DNA of 64,000 bases. Origin: Iodobacter fluviatilis (GTDB lineage: Bacteria > Pseudomonadota > Gammaproteobacteria > Burkholderiales > Chitinibacteraceae). The notes beneath the pieces are model-generated. The model was not told the origin of the DNA and made no database searches. It saw nothing but the letters and a program-made list of their open reading frames with translations. Below, one piece after another: positions 35,751 to 44,094 of the stretch (positions within the stretch are counted from its first letter, which is position 1; the number at the start of each line of letters is the position of its first letter). A program made the position numbers and the translations under genes. The stretch spans positions 2,604,001-2,668,000 of the forward strand of contig NZ_CP025781.1 in assembly GCF_004194535.1 (NCBI RefSeq), in the 5' to 3' direction.

Positions 35751-36509
35751 TTAAAATGGTGAACCATCAAGCTGATGCATGCTGATATTGTTATTCTTAA
35801 GCTTTAAATAGCCGCCTTGTCCCTGATACCAGTCGGGAATGACCCAGCGTTGCCCTTGCGGGAGTATGTGCATGGCTGGGCGATGCGTATGACCATGAAT
35901 CAGTGTTTGAACGTGGTGCTGCGCCATCAGTTGTTCTACCGCTTGTGCGTTGACATCCATCACTTCGCTGCGCTTCATTTGATTGGATGCTTTAGAGCGC
36001 TGGCGTAGTTTTTCGACCTGACCTTGCCGCCAGCGGCGTGGCAGTGCCAAAAATAGGGTTTGCACCACTGGGTGCCTGACGATGCGGCGAAAGCGCTGGT
36101 AAGCCAGATCGTCGGTGCATAGTGCGTCGCCGTGGCTGATGAGTACGGCTTGCCCGTTCAGATCAATGAGGCTGGGATCCGCTAATAGGGTAAGCCCGGC
36201 AGCCGATGCAAAGCGCTGGCCCGGTAAAAAATCACGATTGCCGGCGACAAAAAAAATGTTGACGCCTTGCTTGGCCAATTGGGCGATCGCCGCAACAATT
36301 TCGGCATTAAATACTTCATCTAAGCTATCGTCACCGATCCAAAATTCAAATAAATCGCCCAAGATATACAGCGCGCTGGCATGCATTGCTGGGCCTTGTA
36401 AAAAGGCATGAAAAGCCGCTGTTGTGGCCGGGTCTTCCGGTGACAAATGCAGATCAGAGATAAATAAAATGGGAGAAGGCATAGATATGGGCGGGGTCTG
36501 TGTGCCCAT
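35751..36509 (-). CDS. lpxH: UDP-2,3-diacylglucosamine diphosphatase
   Basis: A calcineurin-fold enzyme of lipid A synthesis that cleaves UDP-diacylglucosamine to lipid X and UMP. Metal-binding motifs are visible: FISDLHLSPED, LGDLFEFWIGDD, VAGNRDFL and HGHTHRPAMH. The frame gives 252 residues from 36509. An internal ATG at 36482 (MPSPILFISDLHL) matches the E. coli N-terminus better; neither has a good ribosome site. It converges on the operon containing ispF. Confidence 0.94.
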   Translation of the reverse strand: MGTQTPPISMPSPILFISDLHLSPEDPATTAAFHAFLQGPAMHASALYILGDLFEFWIGDDSLDEVFNAEIVAAIAQLAKQGVNIFFVAGNRDFLPGQRFASAAGLTLLADPSLIDLNGQAVLISHGDALCTDDLAYQRFRRIVRHPVVQTLFLALPRRWRQGQVEKLRQRSKASNQMKRSEVMDVNAQAVEQLMAQHHVQTLIHGHTHRPAMHILPQGQRWVIPDWYQGQGGYLKLKNNNISMHQLDGSPF

Positions 36510-36540
36510 TGGGCGGGAGGAGCAGGCTTGGGCTGGTACT

Positions 36541-36589
36541 TAGGCTCTGTTAACGCTTGATGTACTCTTAACAAGGTCAACAGAGCCTA
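36541..36589 (-). terminator. Stem-loop between ppiB and lpxH
   Basis: TAGGCTCTGTT (36541-36551) pairs with AACAGAGCCTA (36579-36589) around a 27-base loop. It follows the end of ppiB on the minus strand and may end that transcript or separate it from lpxH. Confidence 0.5.
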
Positions 36590-36595
36590 TAAACA

Positions 36596-37099
36596 TTAAG
36601 CTAAAATTTCAGCCTTAATGATCATGACATCTTCTTTAGGCACATCTTGGTGAAAGCCTTTGCTGCCAGTTTTAACATTTTTTAGCTGATCAACCACTTC
36701 CTTGCCTTCGATAACCTTAGCAAATACGCAGTAGCCAAAGCCTTGTGCGGTAGCGCTCTGATAATTTAGGAAATCGTTATTAGCAACGTTGATAAAAAAT
36801 TGTGAAGAAGCGGAGTGTGGATCTGGAGTGCGTGCCATTGCTAGTGTGTAAGCGTCGTTTTTTAGACCATTGGCGGCTTCGTTTTTGATTGGAGCACGCC
36901 CTTCTTTCTTTTCGTCCATACCTGGCGCAAAACCACCGCCCTGCACCATGAAGCCATCAATAATGCGGTGGAAAATCGTGCCGTCGTAATGGCCTTCTTC
37001 AACGTATTGCAAGAAGTTAGCAACGGTTAGCGGTGCTTTTTCTGCGTTCAGTTCAACGATGATATCGCCAAAAGTGGTAGTGAGTTTTACATTGCTCAT
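36596..37099 (-). CDS. ppiB: Peptidyl-prolyl cis-trans isomerase B, cytoplasmic cyclophilin
   Basis: A 167-residue cyclophilin without a signal peptide. Active-site blocks are present: [19 protein letters not shown], then [18 protein letters not shown]. It speeds proline isomerisation during folding. It lies 105 bases downstream of a periplasmic paralogue on the same strand; the pair gives one cyclophilin in the cytoplasm and one in the periplasm. Confidence 0.95.
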   Translation of the reverse strand: MSNVKLTTTFGDIIVELNAEKAPLTVANFLQYVEEGHYDGTIFHRIIDGFMVQGGGFAPGMDEKKEGRAPIKNEAANGLKNDAYTLAMARTPDPHSASSQFFINVANNDFLNYQSATAQGFGYCVFAKVIEGKEVVDQLKNVKTGSKGFHQDVPKEDVMIIKAEILA

Positions 37100-37203
37100 G
37101 GTGTTTTTCCTTTTGAGTAATCATTCTGGTTAAGTTTGAATGAGAAATAAATAAATGGTTTCAATTAAAGCCAAAATCACTGAAATCAGATGCGCTAGAA
37201 AAA

Positions 37204-37773
37204 TTATTTGTCTGACTTTTTGCCAAGTTCGCGTACAGATTGAATGGTAATGGTATTAATCGGTACATCACCTGGCGCAGTTGGACTAACGTTGATTTGA
37301 TCAACCACAGGCAAGCCAGAAATGACTTTGCCAAATACGGTGTAGCCAAAGCCATCACGGCTTGGGTAGTTTAAAAAATCGTTGTTCTTCGAGTTAATAA
37401 AAAATTGTGCGCTGGCGGAGTCAGGATCGGCAGTTCTGGCCATAGCAATGGTGCCGCGATCATTTTTCAAGCCTTTTTCAAAAGCAATTTTGGCTTCATT
37501 TTTAACCGGTGGGCGCGTTGGCTTTTCAGCCATTTTGTCGTTCATGCCACCACCTTGAATCATAAAATCTTTAATTACACGGTGAAAAATAGTGCCGTCG
37601 TATTGTTTATCTTTAACGTATTGCAAAAAATTTGCCACGGTAAGTGGGGCTTTTTCGGGATAAAGCTCAATCACGACCTTACCTTTTGACGTGATCAATT
37701 CTACCTGTGGATTCGCGGCAAATACGCTCAGGCTAGCTAAGACAAGGCTCGTTGCAATAATAAAACGTTTCAT
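37204..37773 (-). CDS. ppiA: Periplasmic peptidyl-prolyl cis-trans isomerase (cyclophilin A type)
   Basis: A 189-residue cyclophilin with a signal peptide (MKRFIIATSLVLASLSVFA-A). Core motifs are [19 protein letters not shown] and MARTADPDSASAQFFIN. ATG at 37773 has AGGA upstream and gives the clean signal peptide; the longer frame from 37842 has no such support. It is followed by ppiB, probably in the same transcript. Confidence 0.93.
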   Translation of the reverse strand: MKRFIIATSLVLASLSVFAANPQVELITSKGKVVIELYPEKAPLTVANFLQYVKDKQYDGTIFHRVIKDFMIQGGGMNDKMAEKPTRPPVKNEAKIAFEKGLKNDRGTIAMARTADPDSASAQFFINSKNNDFLNYPSRDGFGYTVFGKVISGLPVVDQINVSPTAPGDVPINTITIQSVRELGKKSDK

Positions 37774-37921
37774 CGTGCATTCCTGCAAAAAGGATTGAGG
37801 TGAAAATTCGGGGCAATTATAGCAGACCTTCTCCCTCAGCAAGCCAAGCCGGTCTTTGCTGTGCTCGGTATCTGCGGCTTTTCTGGGGTAAAATCACAAT
37901 ATTCCAAGGATAGTGTCCACC

Positions 37922-38557
37922 ATGCTGAAATTACCTTCAATCGATCAGTTTATTTCTGAATTTGATACCGTGCTTAGAACCCTAGCCGCGTCTGCACAGA
38001 GCGAGCGCCCTCATCCTGATGCCAGCGTTGCCGAGTTGGAAATGAGCGCTGCAGATAAGCAACATGCTGCGGGTTTGATGCGGGTTAATCATTGTGGCGA
38101 GGTGTGCGCTCAAGCACTTTATCAAGGCCAAGCCCTCACCGCGCGTAATCCTGCTACCCGTGATGCACTGCGTGAAGCGGCACACGAAGAAGTTGAGCAT
38201 CTGGCTTGGACTGAGGCAAGGATTGCTGATTTAGGTAGCCATAAAAGCTTGCTCAACCCACTGTGGTACGCCGGCTCGTTGGCGATTGGGATTGCAGCGG
38301 GGGTGATCGGGGACAAGTGGAATCTGGGCTTTTTGGCTGAAACTGAGCGCCAAGTTGCAGAACACTTGCAATCGCATCTGAGCCAGCTACCAGAACAAGA
38401 CGCAAAAAGCCGCGCGATTGTGGCGCAAATGCATATTGATGAAACGCATCATGCCGAAAAAGCCGAAGAGCTAGGTGCGGCAGCGCTGCCATTTCCGATA
38501 GCAAAAGCGATGCAACTCAGCTCAATTGTGATGACTTCACTTTCTTATCGTGTCTAA
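37922..38557 (+). CDS. coq7: 2-polyprenyl-3-methyl-6-methoxy-1,4-benzoquinone monooxygenase Coq7
   Basis: A di-iron carboxylate hydroxylase of about 211 residues acting late in ubiquinone synthesis. Iron ligands are visible in NHCGEVCAQALYQGQ, HEEVEHLAW and HIDETHHAEKA. ATG at 37922 has AAGGA about 11 bases upstream; GTG at 37913 would be too close to it. Many betaproteobacteria use Coq7 in place of the flavin enzyme UbiF, as here. It works with UbiE, UbiJ and UbiB coded at 22-25 kb. Confidence 0.95.
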   Translation: MLKLPSIDQFISEFDTVLRTLAASAQSERPHPDASVAELEMSAADKQHAAGLMRVNHCGEVCAQALYQGQALTARNPATRDALREAAHEEVEHLAWTEARIADLGSHKSLLNPLWYAGSLAIGIAAGVIGDKWNLGFLAETERQVAEHLQSHLSQLPEQDAKSRAIVAQMHIDETHHAEKAEELGAAALPFPIAKAMQLSSIVMTSLSYRV

Positions 38558-38685
38558 AATTTGCGCTAAATCAGAGCAAGTTTAAATAGGGTGTATGACG
38601 AGTAAATAGTTTACAGATTTGTAGCTAGGCTTACAGATATAACGCTGATTAACGATTCACGTTATTACGTTATTTGGGGCTATTT

Positions 38686-39534
38686 ATGTCGGAAATGAAT
38701 TCACCTGCACAGGTTGTTGATTATGTCGATCACGCTGCGTCAGAGAAAGCTGCACTACCTTTTTCCAGATTGCTGGTGATGGCCATTATGGGAGGCGTGT
38801 ATATCGGGCTGGGCGGCCTGTTAGCCTTAGTGGTTGCGGGGGGCTCACCTGCTCTGCAAGCAAGTAATCCTGGGCTGGTTAAACTGTTGTTTGGCGCCGT
38901 TTTCCCACTGGGGTTTATTGCGGTGGTGTTAACTGGTACTGATTTATTTACATCTAATTGCGCTACGCAAGTGGTGGCTTTATGGCGTAAAAATGTCAGC
39001 CCTAAAACGGTTGTGCGTGTTTGGTGTGTTTCCTATTTAGGTAATTTTATGGGCGCATGCTTTGCAGCATGGGCTTACACCAGCGCTACCGATCTATTTA
39101 CCCCTGATCAGCCGTGGACTCAATATCTGCTGAGTATGGCGCACCACAAATTAGAAAACCCCTTTATGGTGAGCTTTATGCGCGGGGTGTTAGCTAATCT
39201 TTTGGTCTGTATTGCAACGTGGCAAGGTTATTCGGCTAAAGATACTTTAGGCAGGATGGTGGGGATTTGGCTGCCGGTGATGGGCTTTGTGGCTTTAGGC
39301 ATGGAGCACAGTATTGCAAATATGTTCTTTATTCCTGCGGCGATGTTGGCGGGTTTTGATGTGACTTGGAGCCACTTTTTCATAGCTAACTTAGTGCCCG
39401 TTACCTTGGGGAATTTAGTTGGCGGGGCTATTTTTGTCGGTTTGCCCTATGTGTGGCTATATACCAAATCTGAAAGAAATACCGAGCCTGAAAAAATACA
39501 GTCTCTTGTTAAAAGAATAGACGCAGGTCATTAA
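38686..39534 (+). CDS. Formate/nitrite transporter family channel
   Basis: A 282-residue inner-membrane channel of the FocA/NirC family, with six hydrophobic helices. The family stretches GVYIGLGGLLALVVAGG, GTDLFTSNC and WCVSYLGNFMGA are visible, with GMEHSIANMFFIPAAM near residue 200. It transports formate, nitrite or related small anions. ATG at 38686 follows a GGGGC site; TTG at 38674 is less likely. No pflB or nitrite reductase gene lies nearby, so the substrate is open. Confidence 0.92.
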   Translation: MSEMNSPAQVVDYVDHAASEKAALPFSRLLVMAIMGGVYIGLGGLLALVVAGGSPALQASNPGLVKLLFGAVFPLGFIAVVLTGTDLFTSNCATQVVALWRKNVSPKTVVRVWCVSYLGNFMGACFAAWAYTSATDLFTPDQPWTQYLLSMAHHKLENPFMVSFMRGVLANLLVCIATWQGYSAKDTLGRMVGIWLPVMGFVALGMEHSIANMFFIPAAMLAGFDVTWSHFFIANLVPVTLGNLVGGAIFVGLPYVWLYTKSERNTEPEKIQSLVKRIDAGH

Positions 39535-39535
39535 G

Positions 39536-39564
39536 AAAAAAACGCGCCAATGGCGCGTTTTTTT
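39536..39564. terminator. Bidirectional terminator
   Basis: An 8-bp-class GC stem (ACGCGCCA with TGGCGCGT) is flanked by A and T runs on both sides. It serves both the channel gene and the converging osmC-like gene. Confidence 0.88.
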
Positions 39565-39982
39565 ATGCAGCTTCAAGTATTTCAAAATCGTGTGTAATCA
39601 GCACACTTTTTGCTAGCATAATCGAGGCCGAGCAATATTTTTCAGCAGAAAGCTTGATGGCTCTTTCCACTTGTTCTGGCTTTAAACCTTTGCCAGTAAC
39701 GGTGTAATGTAAATGAATTTTAGTAAACACTTTAGGCTCGGTTTCTGCGCGCTCTGCATCAACGTCTACTACGCAGTCCCTAACATCGGCACGGCTCTTC
39801 TTTAAGATATGGATCACATCGTAGGTCGAGCATCCTGCCGTGCCCATCAGCACCATTTCCATCGGTCTTGGGCCTAAATTGCGGCCCCCACCCGCTGGAG
39901 GGCCATCCATTAGTACCGAATGACCCGATTCAGACTGTGCTAAAAAGCTCACTTCTTCTACCCATTTCACGCGTACTTTCAT
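39563..39982 (-). CDS. OsmC-like protein (YhfA type)
   Basis: A 139-residue OsmC/Ohr-superfamily protein. The two redox cysteines are in GTAGCSTYDVIHIL and EKYCSASIMLA. The domain order fits the YhfA subgroup more than Ohr peroxidases. Such proteins reduce organic hydroperoxides with thiol cofactors, but YhfA itself is not well characterised. The start is near an AGGGAGAAG site. Divergent from the candidate sRNA and rplM. Confidence 0.88.
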   Translation of the reverse strand: MKVRVKWVEEVSFLAQSESGHSVLMDGPPAGGGRNLGPRPMEMVLMGTAGCSTYDVIHILKKSRADVRDCVVDVDAERAETEPKVFTKIHLHYTVTGKGLKPEQVERAIKLSAEKYCSASIMLAKSVLITHDFEILEAA

Positions 39983-40079
39983 GTGCTTCTCCCTTTATTA
40001 GCGGGGATTTTAACGCATGATTCATCTCATTTGCTGCATGCAAATTGCGACACTTAGTCTTTTGCATTACAAAAATGTC

Positions 40080-40108
40080 TTGTCATGCTTTCTGTCTCAC
40101 GCGATAAT
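40080..40108 (+). promoter_or_regulatory. Promoter of the candidate small RNA
   Basis: TTGTCA (40080-40085), a 17-base spacer and GATAAT (40103-40108): a near-consensus sigma-70 promoter. A start near 40115 is expected. The only downstream gene within reach is rplM, which has its own promoter beyond the terminator at 40176. Confidence 0.65.
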
Positions 40109-40114
40109 GCGCCT

Positions 40115-40204
40115 AACATCAGAGTGTTTTTTACTTTGTTGTTGTCTCCTCCATCCTCCATTTTGGTGGGATTTCACGCAATCCAATTGGGTTGCGTTTT
40201 TTTT
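40115..40204 (+). ncRNA. Candidate small regulatory RNA with anti-SD motif
   Basis: About 90 nt between its own promoter and a Rho-independent terminator, with no open frame. The RNA has a U-rich 5' half, then CUCCUCCAUCCUCCA (40145-40159), complementary to Shine-Dalgarno sequences. The second CCUCC can pair with UGGUGGGAU just downstream, leaving the first exposed in a model by eye. Similar C/U-rich loops occur in Hfq-dependent anti-SD sRNAs. An alternative is a terminated leader of rplM, but rplM has a better promoter downstream. The 5' end is inferred. Confidence 0.5.
40176..40204 (+). terminator. Rho-independent terminator upstream of rplM
   Basis: ACGCAATCC and GGGTTGCGT form a stem of 8-9 pairs with an AATT loop, followed by eight T (40197-40204). 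The T tract on the plus strand means it ends a plus-strand transcript that starts upstream, in an interval with no annotated plus-strand gene. Confidence 0.85.
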
Positions 40205-40253
40205 AGACGTGGTCAATTTTGGAACATATTTTCAAAATGGCACGTCACCAGAT

Positions 40254-40283
40254 TTGACAAGTGAATGCGGATTCAGATAAAAT
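40254..40283 (+). promoter_or_regulatory. rplM-rpsI promoter
   Basis: A perfect -35 TTGACA (40254-40259), an 18-base spacer and TAAAAT (40278-40283). It lies about 40 bases before the rplM start and is the expected strong ribosomal protein promoter. Confidence 0.8.
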
Positions 40284-40321
40284 CCGCGACTTTCTCAAAA
40301 TCGTAACGTGGAAGAGCAGTC

Positions 40322-40750
40322 ATGAAAACCTTTTCTGCCAAGCCGCACGAAGTTAAGCGCGAGTGGTTCGTTGTTGATGCTACCGATATGGTTCTCGGTC
40401 GTCTCGCGGCTGAAGTCGCTAAACGCCTGCGTGGCAAGCACAAAGCCGAGTACACCCCTCACGTAGACTGTGGTGACCACATCGTGGTGGTGAACGCAGA
40501 CAAGATCCGCGTAACCGGCAACAAAGCAACAGATAAAATTTACTACCGCCATACTGGTCACCCAGGTGGTATTTACCAGCGCACCTTTTCCGAGATGCAA
40601 GAAAAATTCCCGGGTCGCGTGCTAGAAATGGCTGTTAAGGGCATGCTTCCAAAGGGTCCTCTCGGCTACGCTATGATCAAAAAGATGAAGGTTTATGCAG
40701 GTAGCGAACATCCGCATACCGCGCAACAGCCTAAAGCCTTTTCTATCTAA
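40322..40750 (+). CDS. rplM: 50S ribosomal protein L13
   Basis: A 142-residue early-assembly protein of the large subunit that binds 23S rRNA. Typical blocks are [50 protein letters not shown] and [26 protein letters not shown] site precedes the start. Codon use is biased towards preferred codons compared with neighbours, as expected for a highly expressed gene. Followed by rpsI after 34 bases in the universal pair. Confidence 0.98.
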   Translation: MKTFSAKPHEVKREWFVVDATDMVLGRLAAEVAKRLRGKHKAEYTPHVDCGDHIVVVNADKIRVTGNKATDKIYYRHTGHPGGIYQRTFSEMQEKFPGRVLEMAVKGMLPKGPLGYAMIKKMKVYAGSEHPHTAQQPKAFSI

Positions 40751-40784
40751 GCGTTAACGCGTTTTCTACTAAGGAATTTGTATC

Positions 40785-41177
40785 ATGGTAGGTAAATACT
40801 ATTACGGTACCGGCCGTCGCAAGAGCGCAGTTGCTCGTGTGTTCGTAGCCAAGGGTAGCGGCAATATCATAGTCAACGGCAAGCCGGTTGATTCTTACTT
40901 TCCTCGCGAAACTAGTCGCATGGTCGTTCGCCAGCCTCTAGAATTGACCGCAAACCTCGAATCCTTCGACATTATGGTTAATGTTGTTGGTGGTGGTGAA
41001 ACCGGCCAAGCCGGTGCGATCCGTCACGGTGTAACTCGTGCTCTGATTGAATTTGATGCAGCTCTTAAAGGCAGCCTCAAAGCAGCAGGTCTTGTTACTC
41101 GCGATGCTCGTGAAGTTGAACGTAAGAAAGTGGGTCTGCACGGCGCTCGTCGTCGCAAACAGTTCTCCAAGCGTTAA
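40785..41177 (+). CDS. rpsI: 30S ribosomal protein S9
   Basis: A 130-residue small-subunit protein whose C-terminal tail reaches the P-site tRNA. Visible are [16 protein letters not shown] at the N-terminus, [19 protein letters not shown] in the middle and the universal basic tail ending [14 protein letters not shown] precedes the start. It ends the two-gene operon; a strong hairpin follows. Confidence 0.98.
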   Translation: MVGKYYYGTGRRKSAVARVFVAKGSGNIIVNGKPVDSYFPRETSRMVVRQPLELTANLESFDIMVNVVGGGETGQAGAIRHGVTRALIEFDAALKGSLKAAGLVTRDAREVERKKVGLHGARRRKQFSKR

Positions 41178-41197
41178 TTCGCTGGTACTGCTTTCTA

Positions 41198-41224
41198 CAA
41201 AAGCCACCCTCGGGTGGCTTTTGT
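41198..41224 (+). terminator. Terminator of rplM-rpsI
   Basis: AAAAGCCACCC pairs with GGGTGGCTTTT around a very short loop, followed by a T-rich tail. Confidence 0.85.
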
Positions 41225-41363
41225 GTTTTGTACTGTTTAGAAATTTTATTCTAAAACAAATTCACTTACAAACTAGACGCGCTTACAGGTTCGGCTTTAT
41301 ATTCCCTTGTATCGGGCAAATACAGCCTGTATTTGCCAAATCTAGCAAAAGAGACGACAAAAC

Positions 41364-42392
41364 ATGATTAAGGTGGGGATTGTTGGTGGTACGGGTTATA
41401 CCGGTGTAGAGCTACTACGCTTGCTGGCCCGTCATTCGGGTGTGAGCTTACAAGCCGTGACTTCACGTAAAGAAGCCGGTATGAAAGTGGCCGAAATGTA
41501 CTCAAGCCTGCGTGGCTGGGTCGATTTGGTCTTCTCTACGCCTGAAGAAGCCCGCCTTACTGAGTGCGATGTTGTGTTCTTTGCCACCCCCAATGGCATT
41601 GCCATGCAGCAAGCGCGTGAGCTGCTAGATGCTGGTGTTAAAGTGATTGATCTGGCGGCAGATTACCGTATTAAAGATCTTGCCGAATGGTCTAAATGGT
41701 ATGGCATGCAGCATGCCTCGCCAGAGTTAGTTGAAGAAGCCGTCTATGGCTTGCCAGAAATCAACCGTGCTGCAATCAAAGGCGCTCGCTTAATTGCTAA
41801 TCCTGGTTGTTACCCAACGGCCGTGCAGCTTGGCTTTTTACCGCTGATTGAGGCGGGTGTGATTGATACGACTAGCCTGATTGCTGATTGCAAGTCTGGA
41901 GTATCGGGCGCCGGGCGTAAAGCCGAAGTAGGCTCTTTATTTGCTGAGGCTGGGGACAATTTTAAAGCCTATGGCGTGGCTGGGCATCGGCATTTGCCGG
42001 AAATTCGCCAAGGTTTAGCACGTGCAGCAGGGGCTTCGGTAGATTTAACTTTTGTTCCGCATTTAACGCCGTTGATTCGTGGCATTCACGCTACCCTCTA
42101 TGCAAAGCTCACTAAAGACGTTGATCTGCAAGCCTTGTTTGAGCTGCGTTATCAAAATGAAGCCTTTGTGGATGTGTTGCCTGCGGGCTCGCATCCAGAA
42201 ACACGCTCAGTACGCGGTGCAAATACTTGCCGGATAGCGGTGCATCGCCCACAGGGGGGAGATACTGTGGTGGTCTTGTCTGCAATCGATAACCTTGTGA
42301 AAGGTGCTGCAGGCCAGGCCGTGCAGAATATGAATATCTTGTTCGATCTACCTGAAAGTATGGGTCTCGACATCGTTCCATTACTGCCTTAA
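41364..42392 (+). CDS. argC: N-acetyl-gamma-glutamyl-phosphate reductase
   Basis: A 342-residue NADP-dependent enzyme of arginine synthesis. The dinucleotide-binding motif is [18 protein letters not shown] at the N-terminus. The catalytic Cys lies in NPGCYPTAV near residue 149, and the later GHRHLPEI block carries the catalytic His. Length is typical. The next gene starts directly after its stop, so the downstream membrane protein and bactofilin are likely in the same transcript. Confidence 0.97.
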   Translation: MIKVGIVGGTGYTGVELLRLLARHSGVSLQAVTSRKEAGMKVAEMYSSLRGWVDLVFSTPEEARLTECDVVFFATPNGIAMQQARELLDAGVKVIDLAADYRIKDLAEWSKWYGMQHASPELVEEAVYGLPEINRAAIKGARLIANPGCYPTAVQLGFLPLIEAGVIDTTSLIADCKSGVSGAGRKAEVGSLFAEAGDNFKAYGVAGHRHLPEIRQGLARAAGASVDLTFVPHLTPLIRGIHATLYAKLTKDVDLQALFELRYQNEAFVDVLPAGSHPETRSVRGANTCRIAVHRPQGGDTVVVLSAIDNLVKGAAGQAVQNMNILFDLPESMGLDIVPLLP

Positions 42393-43106
42393 GTGCCTAT
42401 TAAACGTTTTTATCGTTTACAACGAGCTCGGCTCACCGCCGCGCCTTTGTCGCTGCAGCCGGTAATAGGTTGGCGTGGTCGCTTACTGCGTATTTTTTTC
42501 TTGCTCTGTATTAGCGCTTCGCTCTTGGGTTTGGGGGGCTATTTAGGCTTCCAATATGCATTGAATCGTAATGCGCTTAGCGCTGCCGAAAAAGTGCAAC
42601 GTTTAGCTAGTCAATCCGAGCAACTGGGCGCGGTGCAGGCCAAACAGCAGTTGCTAGAGCAGCAAATTAAAGTAGGGCAAGGCGAGCGTAATGGCTTGCT
42701 ACAAGCATTGACCGCGGCTCAAGGCGAGTTGGCGGGCAAGCAAGAAACCTTGGCTTTTTTTGAATCGCTATTGCAAAGCAATGATCGTAGTCGAGCGGTT
42801 AGCTTTAGCGCATGTGAGTTGCAATCTGTAGGAGCTGGGCGTTGGCGCTATCGACTCTTATTAGTGCAGGGTATGGATCGTAGCACTGAGTTTGCTGGCC
42901 GCTTGCAAGCGAGTGTGCAGTTTCAAGAGCACGGTAAACGTCAGAGCCAGCAGATTGAGCCTTTAACTGTAAAGTTTAGTCATTATTTGCGGCAAGAAGG
43001 CGAGCTCACTTTGCCGGTTGGCGCAGTGCCACAAGTATTTGAAGCGCGTGTATTTACCGATAGTAATAAGCAGGCGATTGCCAGCTGCCAAAAGAAAGGA
43101 GGATGA
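42393..43106 (+). CDS. DUF6776 family membrane protein
   Basis: A 237-residue protein with one membrane helix at about residues 25-48. A periplasmic coiled coil follows (about 60-130, rich in Gln, Glu and Ala), then a beta-rich C-terminal domain (SACELQSVGAGRWRYRLLLVQG). It starts with GTG right after the argC stop and ends 4 bases into the bactofilin frame. In many betaproteobacteria this family precedes a bactofilin gene, suggesting a shared role at the cell envelope. No biochemical function is known. Confidence 0.8.
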   Translation: MPIKRFYRLQRARLTAAPLSLQPVIGWRGRLLRIFFLLCISASLLGLGGYLGFQYALNRNALSAAEKVQRLASQSEQLGAVQAKQQLLEQQIKVGQGERNGLLQALTAAQGELAGKQETLAFFESLLQSNDRSRAVSFSACELQSVGAGRWRYRLLLVQGMDRSTEFAGRLQASVQFQEHGKRQSQQIEPLTVKFSHYLRQEGELTLPVGAVPQVFEARVFTDSNKQAIASCQKKGG

Positions 43107-43108
43107 TC

Positions 43109-43513
43109 GTGTTTAAAAATAAAAAAGGCTCGACCAAAATTGATAGCCTGATCGGCCAAGGCACAACGGTGACCGGCGATATTAGTTTTACTGGCGGCTT
43201 AAGAATTGATGGTACGGTGCTTGGCCGTGTTTCAGCGAGTGACGCTAAAAATGGTACTTTGGTAGTCAGTGAAAAAGCACGTATTGAAGGAAGCGTGCAG
43301 TGCTCTCATCTTATCCATAATGGAGCAATTATTGGGCCGATAGAAGTCACTCAGTACGTTGAATTACAAGCCAAGGCGCGCATTATTGGCGACTTAAGTT
43401 ATAAAACATTAGAAATGCACGCTGGTGCGATGATCGAGGGCAAATTGCTATATTTAAGCAATGGCCAGCGTGAGGAAGTCGAGCTAGCTAGTGTGGCTAC
43501 ACTGAAAGATTGA
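43109..43513 (+). CDS. Bactofilin (polymer-forming cytoskeletal protein)
   Basis: A protein of about 134 residues with a right-handed beta-helix core (DUF583): SLIGQGTTVTGDISFTGGLRIDGTVLGRV, repeating hydrophobic strands, and KTLEMHAGAMIEGKLL. Bactofilins polymerise into membrane-associated filaments that position cell-wall enzymes. The frame has an ATG at 43103, but AAGGAGG at 43096-43102 abuts it and is ideally spaced for GTG at 43109, which I prefer. It is coupled to the membrane protein before it; erpA follows. Confidence 0.92.
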   Translation: MFKNKKGSTKIDSLIGQGTTVTGDISFTGGLRIDGTVLGRVSASDAKNGTLVVSEKARIEGSVQCSHLIHNGAIIGPIEVTQYVELQAKARIIGDLSYKTLEMHAGAMIEGKLLYLSNGQREEVELASVATLKD

Positions 43514-43600
43514 CCGTTACCACTAGCCAAGATTGACCGCTGTGGCTTGCACGGTAGATAATACCTTATCCTTTTAGTCAACTATTTTTTGGAGTGTCCC

Positions 43601-43951
43601 ATGAACACTGTGACCGACATGCCAATCCCCTTTGTTTTCACTGATTCTGCTGCGGAAAAAGTGCGCGATCTGATTATCGAAGAAGGCAATCCGGATCTTA
43701 AACTTCGTGTATTTGTAACCGGCGGCGGCTGTTCTGGCTTCCAGTATGGTTTTACTTTTGACGAAATCACCAATGAAGACGATACCCCCGTCGAAAAAAA
43801 CGGTGTGACTCTGCTGGTTGATCCAATGAGCTATCAATACTTGGTAGGTGCTGAGATTGATTACGTGGAAAGCCTTGAGGGCTCGCAGTTCACCATCAAA
43901 AACCCGAATGCATCGACTACCTGTGGATGTGGTTCTTCATTTTCGGTTTAA
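43601..43951 (+). CDS. erpA: Iron-sulfur cluster insertion protein ErpA
   Basis: A 116-residue A-type carrier that delivers Fe-S clusters to target enzymes, including those of isoprenoid synthesis (IspG/IspH). The three ligating cysteines are in [10 protein letters not shown] and near the C-terminus in [11 protein letters not shown] at 43601 follows GGAG; an in-frame start at 43589 lies upstream of this site. A hairpin terminator follows. Confidence 0.96.
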   Translation: MNTVTDMPIPFVFTDSAAEKVRDLIIEEGNPDLKLRVFVTGGGCSGFQYGFTFDEITNEDDTPVEKNGVTLLVDPMSYQYLVGAEIDYVESLEGSQFTIKNPNASTTCGCGSSFSV

Positions 43952-43970
43952 ATCGCTTTGTGGCGGTGCA

Positions 43971-43999
43971 AAAAGGGAAGCTTGCTTCCTTTTTTTTCG
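43971..43999 (+). terminator. Terminator of erpA
   Basis: AAAAGGGAAGC with GCTTCCTTTTT forms a stem with almost no loop, followed by a long T run. Confidence 0.85.
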
Positions 44000-44094
44000 T
44001 CTGTAGTTCGCTGGTTTAGGTTAAGTCATATTGGGGCTGGTGTAGTTCCGTACTCCTGACTGATAATGAGCTTACTCAACTCAGGGGTTAGGCT

